Positions 15,120 to 23,584 of a stretch of 64,000 nucleotides of DNA are shown piece by piece (position 1 is the first letter of the stretch; each line of letters starts with the position of its first letter). The stretch is from Stappia indica (GTDB taxonomy: Bacteria > Pseudomonadota > Alphaproteobacteria > Rhizobiales > Stappiaceae). Where the stretch lies: positions 124,001 through 188,000 of the forward strand of contig NZ_MBQE01000006.1 in NCBI RefSeq assembly GCF_001696535.1, given 5' to 3'. Below the pieces are notes generated by a model. It did no database searches and was not told where the DNA came from. It saw only the letters and a list, made by a program, of their open reading frames with translations. The position numbers and the translations under genes are program-made.

Positions 15120-16052
15120 CTATCCCCGCGCCGCCGTTTCGGCCTGCGGGGATAAGGCCGCCTCGGCCGGGCCGACCCGGCGGGCGATCTCCAGAAAGCC
15201 CTGGAGGTAATCGGTCGCAAGCTCGGCCCGCCGCACCCCGATATTGATGCTCTTGCCGAGCCCGTCCCGGCCGATCCCGATCCGGGCAAGGTCCAGACCG
15301 ACCGCGCTTTCCGCCAGCAGCCAGTCCGGCAGCACCGTCACGCCGCGCCCCGCCATCACCATCTGCAAGGTCAGCTCCACGCTCTCCACCGTCACCCGGC
15401 GGCGCGGGCGATAACCCGCGGGAATGAGAAAACGGGTAAAGAGATCAAGGCGTTCGGCCGCAACAGGGACGGTCAGAAGGTCTTCGCCCAGCAGGTCTGC
15501 CGGCTCGATGAAGGCGCGCCGGGCGAGCCGGTGGTCTGCCCGCACCGCCAGCTTCAGCTCGTAGTCGAAGACCGGCTCGAACTCCAGGTCCGGCACGTTG
15601 ACCGGGTCGGGCGTCACCAGCACGTCGATCTCGTGCGCCGCCAGCGCCGCCACGCCGTCGAAGCGGAAGGCCGTGCGGATCTCGATATCCACGTCCGGCC
15701 ACGCCGCCAGGAACGGTCCCGTCGCCCGCATCAGCCATTTTTCGCAAGGATGGCACTCCATTCCGATGCGCATGGCCCCGCGCCGCCCCTGCGCGATGTC
15801 CCCCAGAACCTGCTCCGCATGGTCGAGTTCGGGCAGCAGGCGGTCCGCCAGCCGCAGCAGGTATTCCCCGGCCTGGGTCAGTTGCAGGCTGCGCCCCTTT
15901 CGGTGCCAGACCTTTACGCCGTAACGGTTTTCCAGCTTGGCGACCGCATGGCTGATGGCCGACTGGCTGAGGTTCATCCGCTCCGCCGCAGCGGTGACGC
16001 TGCCGGCGCGCATGACCTCGCGGATGAATTCGAGATGCTGCCGGTCGAGCAT
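15120..16052 (-). CDS. LysR-family regulator, MetR-like
   Basis: LysR-type regulator of 310 residues. The N-terminal winged helix-turn-helix is plain (SVTAAAERMNLSQSAISHAVAKLE), and the effector-binding domain follows from about residue 90. The motif RIGMECHPCEKWL near 95-108 resembles the homocysteine-sensing region of MetR, so an effector related to sulfur amino acids is possible. It is divergent from an MFS transporter at 16182 and probably controls it. The gene ends directly against the tRNA-Arg gene. Confidence 0.85.
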   Translation of the reverse strand: MLDRQHLEFIREVMRAGSVTAAAERMNLSQSAISHAVAKLENRYGVKVWHRKGRSLQLTQAGEYLLRLADRLLPELDHAEQVLGDIAQGRRGAMRIGMECHPCEKWLMRATGPFLAAWPDVDIEIRTAFRFDGVAALAAHEIDVLVTPDPVNVPDLEFEPVFDYELKLAVRADHRLARRAFIEPADLLGEDLLTVPVAAERLDLFTRFLIPAGYRPRRRVTVESVELTLQMVMAGRGVTVLPDWLLAESAVGLDLARIGIGRDGLGKSINIGVRRAELATDYLQGFLEIARRVGPAEAALSPQAETAARG

Positions 16053-16077
16053 TTATGCGGAGCCTTCATGGACATGT

Positions 16078-16093
16078 GAAATATCATCATTTC
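16078..16093. promoter_or_regulatory. Candidate LysR operator
   Basis: GAAAT-N6-ATTTC is a perfect small palindrome in the 129-base divergent region between the LysR gene and the MFS gene, 26 bases from the LysR start. Its outline (TGAA...TTC) recalls MetR-type boxes. This is the best candidate binding site visible. Confidence 0.45.
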
Positions 16094-16181
16094 TGTTCAT
16101 ATTCCCGGTCTGCTATGCGATGGTCAACGCCCGGTCCGGCGTTTTTCGTCCCGGACCGGCCCCACCAGTCAGGTTCCCCTC

Positions 16182-17405
16182 ATGTCCGATGCTGCGGCGG
16201 CCCAGCCCGCTTCCTCCGAGCCCTCGTCCCTCTACCAGCACGGCCGCAGCAATGTCGTCCGCCTCGCCGTCGTCCAGGCGCTGGCCGGCGCCAACTCCGT
16301 CGTGGTCTTCGCCACCGGCGCGATCGTCGGGCATACGCTGGCGCCGACCCCGGCGCTGGCGACGCTGCCGATCACGATTTTCGTCGTCGGCATGGCCGCC
16401 TGCACGCTGCCGTCCGGCGCCATCGCCCAGCGTTACGGCCGGCGCGCCGCCTTCCTTGCCGGCACGGTCTGCGGCGTCCTGGTCGGCCTGCTGGCGGCGC
16501 TCGCCGTCGTCATCGGCTCGTTCTGGCTGTTTTGCGCGGCGACCTTCTTCGGCGGCGCCTATGCGGCGGTTGTCCTCTCCTTCCGCTTCGCCGCCGCCGA
16601 CTGCGTGCCGGCCGACAAGCGGCCCCGCGCCCTGTCGCTGGTGATGGCCGGCGGCGTCTTCGCCGGTGTCATCGGCCCGCAGCTGGTCACCCACACCATG
16701 TATCTGTGGATGCCCTACATGTTCGCCGCCACCTTCCTGGCGCAGGCGGGCGTGGCGGCGCTTTCCGCACTTATCCTCGCCGGCATCCGCCTGCCCAAGC
16801 CGACCGCCGCGGAACGCGCCGGCGGCCGGCCGCTCGGCCTGATCGCCCGCCAGCCGCGCTTCATCGTGGCGGTGGCCTGCGGCGTCGTCTCCTATCTCTT
16901 GATGAACTTCCTGATGACCGCCGCCCCGCTCGCCATGCAGCTCTGCGGCCTGTCGCAGGAATCCGCCAATCTCGGCCTGCAATGGCACGTCATCGCCATG
17001 TATGCGCCGAGCTTCTTCACCGGCAGCCTGATCACCCGCTACGGCGCCACCACCATCGTCGTCACCGGTCTTGCGCTGATCGGCGCCTCGGCCGTCGTCG
17101 GGCTGACCGGCGTCGAGGTGACCCAGTTCTGGGTGACGCTTGTCCTCCTGGGCCTCGGCTGGAACTTCGGCTTCATCGGCGCCTCCGCCATGGTGCTGGA
17201 ATGCCACCGGCCGGAAGAGAAGACCCGCGTCCAGTCGCTGAACGACTTCGTCGTGTTCGGCACAATGGCCTTCGGCTCGCTGCTCTCCGGCGGCCTGCTC
17301 ACGGCCTATGGCTGGAGCACGGTTCTGTGGTTATCCTTCGTGCCGCTGACCCTTGCCTTCATCGCCATCGCCGTCTCGCGCAGCTTTTCCCCCGCGCGCG
17401 GCTGA
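16182..17405 (+). CDS. MFS transporter
   Basis: Major facilitator superfamily permease of 407 residues with about twelve hydrophobic segments. The loop 2-3 signature is visible as GAIAQRYGRRAAFLAG, and the central cytoplasmic loop (LPKPTAAERAGGRP) separates the two six-helix halves. Homologues of this type are drug/metabolite exporters. The divergent MetR-like LysR gene suggests substrate-responsive control. The substrate is not predictable. Confidence 0.87.
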   Translation: MSDAAAAQPASSEPSSLYQHGRSNVVRLAVVQALAGANSVVVFATGAIVGHTLAPTPALATLPITIFVVGMAACTLPSGAIAQRYGRRAAFLAGTVCGVLVGLLAALAVVIGSFWLFCAATFFGGAYAAVVLSFRFAAADCVPADKRPRALSLVMAGGVFAGVIGPQLVTHTMYLWMPYMFAATFLAQAGVAALSALILAGIRLPKPTAAERAGGRPLGLIARQPRFIVAVACGVVSYLLMNFLMTAAPLAMQLCGLSQESANLGLQWHVIAMYAPSFFTGSLITRYGATTIVVTGLALIGASAVVGLTGVEVTQFWVTLVLLGLGWNFGFIGASAMVLECHRPEEKTRVQSLNDFVVFGTMAFGSLLSGGLLTAYGWSTVLWLSFVPLTLAFIAIAVSRSFSPARG

Positions 17406-17441
17406 CCGGAAGGCAAGCCGCCTACGGACAGGAACGACGCG

Positions 17442-18122
17442 ATGCGCCTCAACGACGATCTCGACCGGCCGGTAACGGTCCATTCGGCTGAGCTCGACTG
17501 GATCGCCAGTCCCGCCGCCGGCGTCGAGCGCAAGATGCTCTACCGGGTGGGCGGGGAAATCGCCCGCGCCACCTCCCTCGTGCGCTACGCGCCCGGCAGC
17601 GCCTTTCCCGCGCATACCCATGACGGCGGCGAAGAGATTCTCGTGCTGGAGGGAACCTTCCAGGACGAGCACGGCGACTATCCGGCCGGCAGCTACTTCC
17701 GCAATCCCCCGGGCACCGCGCACAGCCCCGCCTCGGCCGAAGGCTGCGTCATCTTCGTTCGGCTCTGGCAGTTTCGCGGGTCCGACACCGCCCAGATCGT
17801 CCACCGCCCCGGCGAGGGCGAGGCCGTGGCACCGCGAAACGGCGCGACATCGGCGCGCCTGCTGTTCGCCGATGCGGCGGAGAAAGTCCTGATCGAGGAC
17901 TGGCCGGCCGACACGGGCATAACCATCGACAACCGGCAGGGTCTGGAGGTCCTGGTGATATCCGGCAGCCTGCTGATCGATGGCGAACGCCTCGCGACCG
18001 GCGGCTGGTGCCGCCTGCCGGCCGGCATGGACCTTGCGGCCACGAGCGGAGCGGACGGCGCGCGCCTGTGGCTCAAGGAAGCCCCGCTGCAGCATGCGGA
18101 CGTGCTGACCATGCCGGAGTGA
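17442..18122 (+). CDS. ChrR-like cupin protein
   Basis: Bicupin-like protein of 226 residues. The first cupin has the metal-binding stretch FPAHTHDGGEEILVLEG (His/His/Glu) and a later His in PPGTAHSPAS, matching the ChrR cupin-like family. The second half (about 120-226) repeats the fold without obvious metal ligands. There is no N-terminal zinc-binding anti-sigma domain, so this is not a ChrR anti-sigma factor proper. It lies 36 bases after the MFS gene and could be cotranscribed. Function unknown. Confidence 0.78.
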   Translation: MRLNDDLDRPVTVHSAELDWIASPAAGVERKMLYRVGGEIARATSLVRYAPGSAFPAHTHDGGEEILVLEGTFQDEHGDYPAGSYFRNPPGTAHSPASAEGCVIFVRLWQFRGSDTAQIVHRPGEGEAVAPRNGATSARLLFADAAEKVLIEDWPADTGITIDNRQGLEVLVISGSLLIDGERLATGGWCRLPAGMDLAATSGADGARLWLKEAPLQHADVLTMPE

Positions 18123-18155
18123 GGGTCCCGCCCCTCGCACCTCTCCGATCGCTGT

Positions 18156-18203
18156 TCCGTTCGCTGGTCCGTTCACCGGCCCGTTCACCGGCCCGTTCAC
18201 CGG
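18156..18203 (+). repeat. Four tandem 12-bp repeats
   Basis: Four consecutive 12-base units: TCCGTTCGCTGG, TCCGTTCACCGG and two copies of CCCGTTCACCGG. They lie in the 211-base gap between the cupin and the flippase gene. The last copies are identical, suggesting recent expansion. Confidence 0.85.
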
Positions 18204-18333
18204 AATGTGATCCCGCGCCTGTCGCGCGCGGCTCCCGTAGCGTCCATACCCTTGCTCCCGCACGCAAACCGCACGGAAAATTAAGCCACTGCGGCTAGTT
18301 TCTGACGGTTGACCCGAGAAGGAGCTCCCGGCG

Positions 18334-19749
18334 TTGCGCCTGTCGCCAGTGACATGGGCCGAAAGGATTCTGCCCGCCGCCCTTTTCGCGCGCGCGCAGC
18401 CGTTGCTTGTCCGCTGCGAGCAGATTCTCAACGGCGAGCCGGACGCTTCGCGCGCCCAGCGCATGGCGCTGGCGGTGTTCGCGATCCGCGTGCTCGGCGC
18501 CGTGCTCGCCTATGTCATGCAGGTCATCCTTGCCCGGCTGATGGGCGGCCACGAATACGGCATCTACGTCGTCGTGTGGACGCTGGTCGTGGTGCTGGGC
18601 ATCTTCGCGCCGCTCGGCTTCTCGTCTTCGGTGCTGCGCCTCATCCCCGAATACCGGACGCAAGGCCATCACGGCCGGTTGCGCGCCCTGCTCGTCGGCA
18701 GCCGGCTGGCCGGCGGCCTCGCCGCCACCGGCATCGCCCTTGCCGGCATCCTCGCCGTGTGGCTCGCCGGCGACCTGATCGCCTCGCACTACGTCCTCCC
18801 GCTGGCGCTCGGCGCCGTCTGCCTGCCGCTCTTCACCATCGGCAGCATCCAGGACGGCATCGCCCGCGCCCACGACTGGCCGCTTCTGGCCATGCTGCCG
18901 ACCTTCATCTGGCGACCGCTGGCGATCCTCGCCGGCGTGGCCATCGCCATCTGGGCCGGCGTTCCGGCGACCGCGACCAATGCCTGCATCGTCACGATCC
19001 TCGCCACCTGGGGCGTGGCGCTGGCGCAGATGCTGGTGCTGTCGCGCTCGCTGCCGCGCGAGCCGGCAAGCCGCCCGCTCAGCGGCGACTGGACCTTTCG
19101 CGACTGGCTGCGGATCTCACTGCCGATCCTGCTGGTGGAGGGCTTCTTCCAGCTGATCACCAGCGCCGACGTGGTGATGGTCAGCCTGTGGGAGGACCCG
19201 CATCAGGTCGCGATCTACTTCGCCGCGTCCAAGACGCCGGCGCTAGCGCACTTCGTCTATTTCGCGGTGCGCTCCGCCACCGCCCACCGCTATTCCCGCC
19301 TCTATCACGCCGGCGCGCGCGATGAGCTCGGCGCCTTCGTCGCCGACACTGCCCGCTGGACCTTCTGGCCGACGCTGGCGATGTGCGCGCTGCTGGTGCC
19401 GGTGGGCCCGCTGCTGCTGTCGCTGTTCGGGCCGGACTTCACCAGCGGCTATCCCGCGATGCTGATCCTGCTGGCCGGCGTGCTCGCCCGTGCCTGCGTC
19501 GGCCCGGCGGATGCCCTGCTGACCATGGCCGACCAGCAGGGGCGCTGCGCCCGGATCTATGGGCTCGCCTTCGTGCTCAATCTGGCGCTCAACGTGACCC
19601 TGATCCCGCTGCTCGGTATCAACGGCGCGGCCATCGCCACGGCCGGCGCGATGATCTTCGAGGCCTGCGCCCTGCGCCATCAGGCCCGCCGCCATCTCGG
19701 CGTCGACCCGTTCATTCTCGCCCCTCGCGCGCCGCAGGCCGCGCCGTGA
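18334..19749 (+). CDS. Polysaccharide/lipid-linked oligosaccharide flippase (MOP superfamily)
   Basis: Polytopic membrane protein of 471 residues with roughly twelve to fourteen hydrophobic helices, of the Wzx/RfbX/MATE-like polysaccharide exporter family. VLAYVMQVILARLMGGHEYG near residues 54-73 is the typical first-helix region of these flippases. Translation starts at TTG 18334, supported by AAGGAG nine bases upstream; no ATG fits as well. It would move a lipid-linked glycan across the inner membrane. No glycosyltransferases adjoin it, but the CelD/BioF2-type acetyltransferase downstream is a common companion in polysaccharide loci. Confidence 0.82.
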   Translation: MRLSPVTWAERILPAALFARAQPLLVRCEQILNGEPDASRAQRMALAVFAIRVLGAVLAYVMQVILARLMGGHEYGIYVVVWTLVVVLGIFAPLGFSSSVLRLIPEYRTQGHHGRLRALLVGSRLAGGLAATGIALAGILAVWLAGDLIASHYVLPLALGAVCLPLFTIGSIQDGIARAHDWPLLAMLPTFIWRPLAILAGVAIAIWAGVPATATNACIVTILATWGVALAQMLVLSRSLPREPASRPLSGDWTFRDWLRISLPILLVEGFFQLITSADVVMVSLWEDPHQVAIYFAASKTPALAHFVYFAVRSATAHRYSRLYHAGARDELGAFVADTARWTFWPTLAMCALLVPVGPLLLSLFGPDFTSGYPAMLILLAGVLARACVGPADALLTMADQQGRCARIYGLAFVLNLALNVTLIPLLGINGAAIATAGAMIFEACALRHQARRHLGVDPFILAPRAPQAAP

Positions 19750-19906
19750 CACTGGTCGCACGGCCCGCCGGCGGCCTGCAAAGGTTAACCAAACATCAAC
19801 GAAACGCGTTCAATTGCCCGCATGCTGTGGCATCTTCCCTGCCTGAAACCGACGGTTGCCCCCGACAGGGATCGGGACCGGCAGGCCGGCGGGCGAAGGA
19901 GCCGCA

Positions 19907-21169
19907 ATGGCAATCGCCGAAGACAGCAGGACGGACGATGCAGCCGCCACGGGACGTGCGCCTGAGCTGCGCTCCCGCCGCCGCAAGGATCCGCGCCGGC
20001 CGGCCGCCGCTCGCCGCGCCGTCGCTCGACGGGACCGGGCGATGACCGCCCTCGTCTTCCGCGCCGCCGAGGCGGGAGCCCATCTGGCGCAGTGGCACGC
20101 GCTCGCCGAGACCGCGGTGGAGCCGAACCCCTTCTTCGGTCCCGACTTCCTGCTGCCCTACCTTGCCCATATGGAAGCCGGCGATGTGCGCATCCTCGCC
20201 GTGCGCGATGCGGCCGACGGCAGCTTTCTCGCCCTTGTTCCGTTCCTGCGCCGCCGTGCCGGCCTGGCCGTTCCGGTGGTGAGCGCCTGCGCCGGCGACT
20301 ACGGCCCGCTCGGCACGCCCCTGCTTGCTCCTTCCGCCGACAGTGCCGTCTTGTCGCTGCTGCTGGACACGGCGGCACGGGAATTCGGCACCCGGACTTT
20401 CCTGGTCCCTTATCTGCGCACCGACGGACCGGTCAGTGAGCTGTTCGACGATCTCGCCGAGGACGCCGGCTGGCAGGTCACCCGGACCGCCAGGGCCGTG
20501 CGCGCCGGCCATGCAGCGGGACCGACCGGCGAGGAGCAGTTCCGCCTGATCGGCACCCGCCGCCGCAAGGAACTGGACCGTCAGCTGCGCCGGCTGGAGG
20601 AGACGAACGCCTCCGCCGGCTTCGACAGCCTGTCGGAGCCGGCTGCGGTCGAGGCCGCCTTCGAGCGGTTCCTGTCGCTGGAGGCCTCCGGGTGGAAGGG
20701 CAAGCGCGGCACGGCGCTGGCGAGCAATCCGGAACGCGCGGCCTTTGCCCGCGCCTTCATCGCCTCGCTGGCCGCACGGGGACAAGTGCGCATCGACACC
20801 CTGGGCGAGAGCGATACCCCCGCCGCCATGCTGGTGACCGTGCGCGACCGCGACCGGGTATTTTCCTGGAAAATCGCCTATGACGAACAGCTCGCGCGCT
20901 TCTCGCCGGGCGCGCAGGTGGCCCGCCAGGCGATGCGCCGCAATCTCGACGAAGCCGGCTTTTCCGACGCCGATTCGCTTGCCATCCCCGACCACCCGAT
21001 GATCGCGCCGCTGTGGCGCGGCTCGGTGCCCTTTGCCACGCTGGTGGTCTCGAAGGGACCGCGAGGCGCCCTGCACGGCGCGCTGGCCCGGCTCGACATC
21101 GCCGCCAACCGCCGGCTTCGCAAACTGGCGCGCGCGCTGCTGGCCAGGGTGCGCAAGGGCCGCGGCTGA
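19907..21169 (+). CDS. GNAT acetyltransferase, CelD/BioF2 type
   Basis: Protein of 420 residues with the BioF2-like/CelD acetyltransferase fold, a GNAT relative linked to cellulose and other exopolysaccharide production. Diagnostic segments are PNPFFGPDFLLPYLAHM early, RRRKELDRQLRRLEE near the centre, LEASGWKGKRGTAL and the late DEQLARFSPGAQVARQAMR. ATG at 19907 follows GAAGGAG with a good spacing. The first 60 residues are Arg/Ala-rich and probably disordered. With the flippase upstream it may act on a surface glycan (inference). Confidence 0.8.
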   Translation: MAIAEDSRTDDAAATGRAPELRSRRRKDPRRPAAARRAVARRDRAMTALVFRAAEAGAHLAQWHALAETAVEPNPFFGPDFLLPYLAHMEAGDVRILAVRDAADGSFLALVPFLRRRAGLAVPVVSACAGDYGPLGTPLLAPSADSAVLSLLLDTAAREFGTRTFLVPYLRTDGPVSELFDDLAEDAGWQVTRTARAVRAGHAAGPTGEEQFRLIGTRRRKELDRQLRRLEETNASAGFDSLSEPAAVEAAFERFLSLEASGWKGKRGTALASNPERAAFARAFIASLAARGQVRIDTLGESDTPAAMLVTVRDRDRVFSWKIAYDEQLARFSPGAQVARQAMRRNLDEAGFSDADSLAIPDHPMIAPLWRGSVPFATLVVSKGPRGALHGALARLDIAANRRLRKLARALLARVRKGRG

Positions 21170-21191
21170 ACCGCTCGATCGGGAGGGAGGA

Positions 21192-22835
21192 TTACTCCTC
21201 GGTCTCCAGGCCGCCGCGCACCGTTTCCTCGCGCAGCAGGCGGCGGATGACCTTGCCCGTCGTGGTCATCGGCAGTTCGTCCACGAAGGCGATTTCGCGG
21301 GGATATTCATGCGCCGAAAGCCGCGTGCGGACATGGTCGCGGATTTCCTCTTCGAGCGCGGCATCGGGCGCGACGCCCGTGGTCGGCACGATGAAGGCCT
21401 TGACGATTTCCGTGCGCAGCGGGTCCGGCTTGCCGACGACCGCCGCCAGCGCAACCGCCGGATGCGACAGCAGGCAGTCCTCGATCTCTCCCGGGCCGAT
21501 GCGATAGCCGGCCGAGGTGATGATGTCGTCGTCGCGCCCGACGAAATGGACATAGCCGTCCTCGTCGACCACGCCCTGGTCGCCGGTGGTCATCCAGTCG
21601 CCGATGAACTTGCCGAGCGTTGCCTCGTCCTGCCCCCAGTAGCGCAGGAACATCACCGGGTCGGGCCGGCGCACGGCAATCTGCCCCTGCTCGCCCGGCG
21701 CCAGCACGCTGCCATCCTCGCCGATCACCGCCACCTCGTGCCCCGGCACCGGCTTGCCGATGGCGCCCGCCCGGCTGACGCCGAGGGTGGCGCAGGAGGC
21801 CAGGATCGCGTTGCACTCGGTCTGGCCGTAGAACTCGTTGACGGTGAGGCGAAGATCCTCGCGCGCCCAGTCGTAGGTCTCCCGGCCCAGCGCCTCGCCG
21901 GCGGAGCCGACGGTGCGCAGCGCCAGATCGAAGCGCGCGCGCGGATTGGCCACCGCGCGCATCATCTTCAGCGCCGTCGGCGGGATGAAGGCATTGCGCA
22001 CGGCAAACCGCTCGAGCAGCGCGAAGGCGCGCTCAGGATCGAACTTCTCGAAACGGTAGGAAACGACCGGCACGCCGAGCGTCAAGGCCGGCAACAGCGC
22101 GTTGAGCAACCCGCCCGCCCAGGCCCAGTCGGCCGGGGTCCAGAACAGGTCGCCCGGCTGCGGCAGAAACTCGTGCGCCATCTGGATACCGGGCAGATGG
22201 CCGGCGAGCACCCGGTGGCCGTGCAGCGCGCCCTTGGGCTGGCCCGTCGTGCCTGAGGTGTAGATCATCATGGCCGGATCGTCCGGCCCGGTCGCTTCGG
22301 CCTCAAGGGAGGCCGCGCCTTGCGACACCAGCGTGTCGAAGCACAGGGCGCCGGGCGCCGCGCCGTCCGTCGACACGATCAGCCGCAGCGTGCCGAGCTC
22401 GTCGCGGATCTCGCACAGCTTGGCAAGCCCGGCCGCATCGGTGATCACCGCCGCCGCGCCGCTGTCGGCGAGCCGGTAGCGCAGCGCGTCGACGCCGAAC
22501 AGATTGGCGAGCGGCACCGCGACGGCGCCGAGCTTGTAGACGGCAAGATGGCTGAGCAGCGTCTGCGGCGACTGCGGCAGCAGCAATGCCACCCGCTCGC
22601 CGCGGGTGATCCCTTGCGCCTTCAGCGCATTGGCAAGCCGGGAGGACGCCTCGTCGAGCCGGCCATAGGTCCAGCGCTCGATGCTGCCGTCCTCGCGAAG
22701 GTGCAGCAGCGCCTCGCGCTCCGGCTCACGGGCGGCGAAGGCGCTGCAGGCGACGTCGGCGATGTTGTAGCGCGCCGGGATCCGCCAGCGGAATCCGGAA
22801 ACGAGAGCCTCGTAGCTGTCGGCGCACTCCAGCAT
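21192..22835 (-). CDS. Acyl-CoA synthetase (medium/short-chain AMP-binding family)
   Basis: Adenylate-forming ligase of 547 residues producing acyl-CoA from a carboxylate, ATP and CoA. The P-loop is YTSGTTGQPKG, the central motif NEFYGQTECN (A5), followed by DWMTTGDQG (A7), GYRIGPGEIED (A8) and the C-terminal catalytic lysine in TTTGKVIRR (A10). It resembles AcsM/acyl-CoA synthetases close to acetyl-CoA synthetase more than long-chain FadD. It converges with the acetyltransferase gene and is preceded, 13 bases upstream, by the CAP lipoprotein gene. Substrate range unknown. Confidence 0.87.
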   Translation of the reverse strand: MLECADSYEALVSGFRWRIPARYNIADVACSAFAAREPEREALLHLREDGSIERWTYGRLDEASSRLANALKAQGITRGERVALLLPQSPQTLLSHLAVYKLGAVAVPLANLFGVDALRYRLADSGAAAVITDAAGLAKLCEIRDELGTLRLIVSTDGAAPGALCFDTLVSQGAASLEAEATGPDDPAMMIYTSGTTGQPKGALHGHRVLAGHLPGIQMAHEFLPQPGDLFWTPADWAWAGGLLNALLPALTLGVPVVSYRFEKFDPERAFALLERFAVRNAFIPPTALKMMRAVANPRARFDLALRTVGSAGEALGRETYDWAREDLRLTVNEFYGQTECNAILASCATLGVSRAGAIGKPVPGHEVAVIGEDGSVLAPGEQGQIAVRRPDPVMFLRYWGQDEATLGKFIGDWMTTGDQGVVDEDGYVHFVGRDDDIITSAGYRIGPGEIEDCLLSHPAVALAAVVGKPDPLRTEIVKAFIVPTTGVAPDAALEEEIRDHVRTRLSAHEYPREIAFVDELPMTTTGKVIRRLLREETVRGGLETEE

Positions 22836-22848
22836 CGTTCAAGCCGCC

Positions 22849-23367
22849 TCAGGGCTGCCCGGCCGGCCCGGCAAGCACCAGCGACCAGTAGACCTTGTGA
22901 CGGGACCCGGGCGCATAGGCCGTGGCGATACCCATGCGGGTCGCCTTGCCGTCGAGCATCACCGCATTGTGCTTGGGCGAATCGCGCCAGCCGGAGAAGG
23001 CCTCCGCGACGGTCCGGTAGCCGGCGCTGACATTCTCGACCGCATAGGTCTTTTCCTCGCCGGCGGCGGCAAGACGCACCGCGAGGCTGTTGTCGCGCTG
23101 AAGCGAGGCCTGGATGTCCTGGGCGCGGGCCATGGCGAGCGCCTGCTTCTGCGCCACCTGCATCAAGGACGGATCGATGGAGAGCGAGCCTGCGCCGTTG
23201 GACTGGCGGTAGCTGGTGATCATCTGCTGCGCCGCGGCCGCATCGACGGAGGCGTCGACCCGGGCGAGGTCCTTGTAATAGGGCGGAACGACATTGCGCT
23301 CCGGCATGCAGGCGGCGGCAAGCAGCCCGAGAAGGGCGACACAGCCGATACGAAGCCGAAAGGTCAT
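22849..23367 (-). CDS. CAP/SCP-domain lipoprotein
   Basis: Secreted protein of 172 residues. The signal peptide MTFRLRIGCVALLGLLAAAC carries a lipobox (LAAAC), so it is probably a lipoprotein. The rest is a CAP (SCP/PR1-like) domain: ITSYRQSNGAGSLSIDPSLMQVAQKQA, then ENVSAGYRTVAEAFSGWRDSPKHNAVML, as in bacterial YkwD-like proteins. Start at 23367 is chosen because it begins a proper signal peptide. The function of bacterial CAP proteins is poorly known. Confidence 0.82.
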   Translation of the reverse strand: MTFRLRIGCVALLGLLAAACMPERNVVPPYYKDLARVDASVDAAAAQQMITSYRQSNGAGSLSIDPSLMQVAQKQALAMARAQDIQASLQRDNSLAVRLAAAGEEKTYAVENVSAGYRTVAEAFSGWRDSPKHNAVMLDGKATRMGIATAYAPGSRHKVYWSLVLAGPAGQP

Positions 23368-23531
23368 GGGGATCTCATAGCGTCCCGCGCGGCGCGGGGC
23401 GAGGAAAAATGAAAGGGCGGCGGCCGCGCGGCGCCCCTTTGACCATGCTGCCCGGCCCCTGCCGGCCATGGTCGCGGGCGCAAGGATAGGCCTCCTCCCT
23501 TGCGAAAGCGTTGATGGCCGGAACGCTTCGA

Positions 23532-23561
23532 CCCCGCCGCGGAAAGCCTCCCGCGGCGGGG
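23532..23561 (-). terminator. Strong hairpin after ccrA
   Basis: CCCCGCCGCGG (23532-23542) and CCGCGGCGGGG (23551-23561) make a perfect 11-base stem with an 8-base loop, 24 bases beyond the ccrA stop. No T-run follows on the minus strand, so it may be an mRNA 3' end stabiliser or a rho-assisted terminator. Confidence 0.5.
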
Positions 23562-23584
23562 CCTGGAATCTCGTTATCGAGAGG

